Shown: piece by piece, positions 5,701 to 5,959 of the stretch
Layout of the letters: each line of letters begins with the position of its first letter
Position numbering within the stretch: the stretch's first letter is position 1
Assembly (NCBI GenBank): GCA_003564735.1
Contig: PXEK01000324.1
Coordinates: forward strand, 1-5,959
Direction of reading: 5' to 3'
Length of the DNA: 5,959 nt
Origin: Cryomorphaceae bacterium
GTDB taxonomy: Bacteria > Bacteroidota > Bacteroidia > Flavobacteriales_G > Salibacteraceae
Program-made: the position numbers and the translations under genes
Notes under the pieces: generated by a model
Told to the model about the DNA's origin: nothing
Databases searched by the model: none
What the model saw: only the letters and a program-made list of their open reading frames with translations

Positions 5701-5959
5701 AGCGCTACCCGGTTCGACTAAGATACCCGCGGGAGTTGCGCAACACTCCCGAAAAAATGGAGCGTATTCTCGTTCCAACCCCCGCCGGTGCTCAAATTCC
5801 GCTGGGCAGTGTTTTGGACATCCGGTACGAAAGAGGTCCGCAAAGCATCAAAAGCGAAAACACGTTTATCACCGGATACGTGATTTTTGACCGTGCCCCC
5901 GGCATTGCCGAAACCGATGCCGTTGAAGCCGCTCGCGATGAACTCAATAAACACATCGA
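2733..5959 (+). CDS. CusA/CzcA-family heavy-metal RND efflux permease, 3'-truncated
   Basis: This inner-membrane pump subunit of a tripartite system would export metal ions using the proton gradient. The frame is unbroken for 1075 codons and continues past the window; by comparison with E. coli CusA (1047 residues), about the last 200 residues, including most of the second membrane bundle, are missing. Helix 1 is at about 14-30, helices 2-6 at about 366-386, 389-409, 415-437, 463-482 and 497-520, and helix 7 at about 643-661. Family blocks include ITYPLTSYLLGIPGVKSVRS, LGPDATALG, EVASIGGHVKEYQIDVDP, ANIVSLSGIAISIGTLID, FPLAFTKTFALL and LDEGSFLLMPTTMP. Asp430 matches the proton-relay Asp405 of CusA. 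Met713, Met763 and Met896 align with the metal-binding Met573, Met623 and Met672. Insertions lie at about 525-640 (membranous) and 774-856 (periplasmic). The start is the ATG just before a positively charged first helix; no Shine-Dalgarno precedes it. The family is certain; the metal (Cu/Ag or Zn/Co/Cd) is not, so I give no symbol. Confidence 0.95.
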   Translation, partial: MLNQIIRFFLVNKLVAALLAAGFLIVGLIHAPFFSGDGLLSSKPVAVDAIPDIGENQQIVFTAKAGWSPRDIEDQITYPLTSYLLGIPGVKSVRSNSMPDFSAVYIIFDDDMDFYESRSRITEKLNSIPANLLPEGVSPALGPDATALGQVFWYTIEGRDENGNVTGGWDLNEIRSVQDYYVKYGLNAAEEVSEVASIGGHVKEYQIDVDPAALQKYNVPITKVARAVQSANRDVGAKTLEINQVEYLVRGIGTLKSVHDVENIVVQSEGHTPLRIKDIAKVNLGPQERRGALDRDGAEVVGGVVVARFGANPLNVIENTKKKIAELEPGMPEKVLADGTTSKLTIVPFYDRSHLIRETLGTLQDALSLQVLITILVIVVMILNLRTSFVISSVMPISVLAVFIAMYYLGVDANIVSLSGIAISIGTLIDLGVILTENILKHIEEKTGKSMLEYVYNGAAEVSGAILTAVTTTIVSFIPVFTLRAAEGKLFFPLAFTKTFALLAALPVTLLLLPAAVHILFNIKPRGNKYKYVLNGLLTLVGLIVLILGYSWAGITLTLIGAANLVTLFAGEKAGWLKHSPFVITAVAVSWLLAVEWLPLGPSVSTFSNYFFVLLALTLILGVMLLIKHYYEGLLRFLLRHKTAFLVVPAGLIILALYIWLGAQTVLKPLTYAAEAVGWNIQESRPFKKLDEAFPGTGKEFMPSLDEGSFLLMPTTMPHAGFSKAQEIMELIDMAVSQIPEVEETIGKLGRVESALDPAPVSMYENVINYLPEYAVNDRGNRTRYAVTASGDYLFVLQNGDTAVLSAQKDWVLTKNKDTLHLNVNMRPLDQAPEVKRALSNVADRLIEDDNGNFYRHWRPHIQSPDDIWDEITRAVKIPGLTSAPKLQPIETRQVMLQTGMRAPMGVKVFGPDLETIEDFAIKVEEILKSVPQVKQQAVFADRIVGKPYIIADVNRENAARYGLNSDDIWAVFETAAGGMPITQTLEGRERYPVRLRYPRELRNTPEKMERILVPTPAGAQIPLGSVLDIRYERGPQSIKSENTFITGYVIFDRAPGIAETDAVEAARDELNKHI

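Noticed and set aside
5718..5954. 78-codon reverse-strand frame near the window end
   Set aside because: It is opposite conserved pump sequence and has no recognisable features.

Overview
The window looks like chromosomal DNA of a Bacteroidota bacterium, probably a marine or environmental flavobacterium-like lineage. The reasons are the protein families (a HYC_CC_PP-type cysteine-rich protein beside a long CusA-type RND pump), a TAnnTTTG promoter element, the lack of Shine-Dalgarno sequences before the main starts, and intergenic repeats of a style common in that phylum. The family-level guess is inference. All three real genes lie on the + strand.

Region 1 (1-1014) is the 3' five-sixths of kbl, glycine C-acetyltransferase, the second enzyme of threonine-to-glycine catabolism. 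Its first 60 or so residues lie before the window. All but one of the active-site positions compared are intact.

Region 2 (1015-2146) is about 1.1 kb with no credible gene. It is built from repeats: an imperfect tandem array with a unit of about 143 bp (1032-1612), interrupted by a G-rich segment with five GGG tracts and by a 17-bp palindrome; then scattered AACCTG/CAGGTT inverted-repeat remnants (1661-1862); then two related hairpin elements 53 bp apart (1895-1977); then a short presumed promoter region ending in a TAnnTTTG box (2136-2143) almost touching the next start codon.

Region 3 (2147-5959) looks like a metal-efflux operon. A 167-residue exported cysteine- and histidine-rich small protein is followed after 82 bp by a CusA/CzcA-family RND permease that runs off the window end with 1075 codons visible. 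The 82-bp gap holds nested inverted repeats with a possible alternative pairing, which suggests RNA-level control between the two genes. The permease keeps the three periplasmic methionines that bind Cu(I)/Ag(I) in E. coli CusA, but lacks the intramembrane methionines of the CusA relay that I could compare. It also carries two large insertions, one membranous and one periplasmic. The most plausible joint role is export of a soft or transition metal, the small protein acting as an envelope metal-binding partner. The family names are established; the metal and the partnership are inference. I see nothing here that is clearly a new defence or mobile system. The points most worth a second look are the repeat array, the inter-gene RNA structure and the pump's unusual combination of metal sites.
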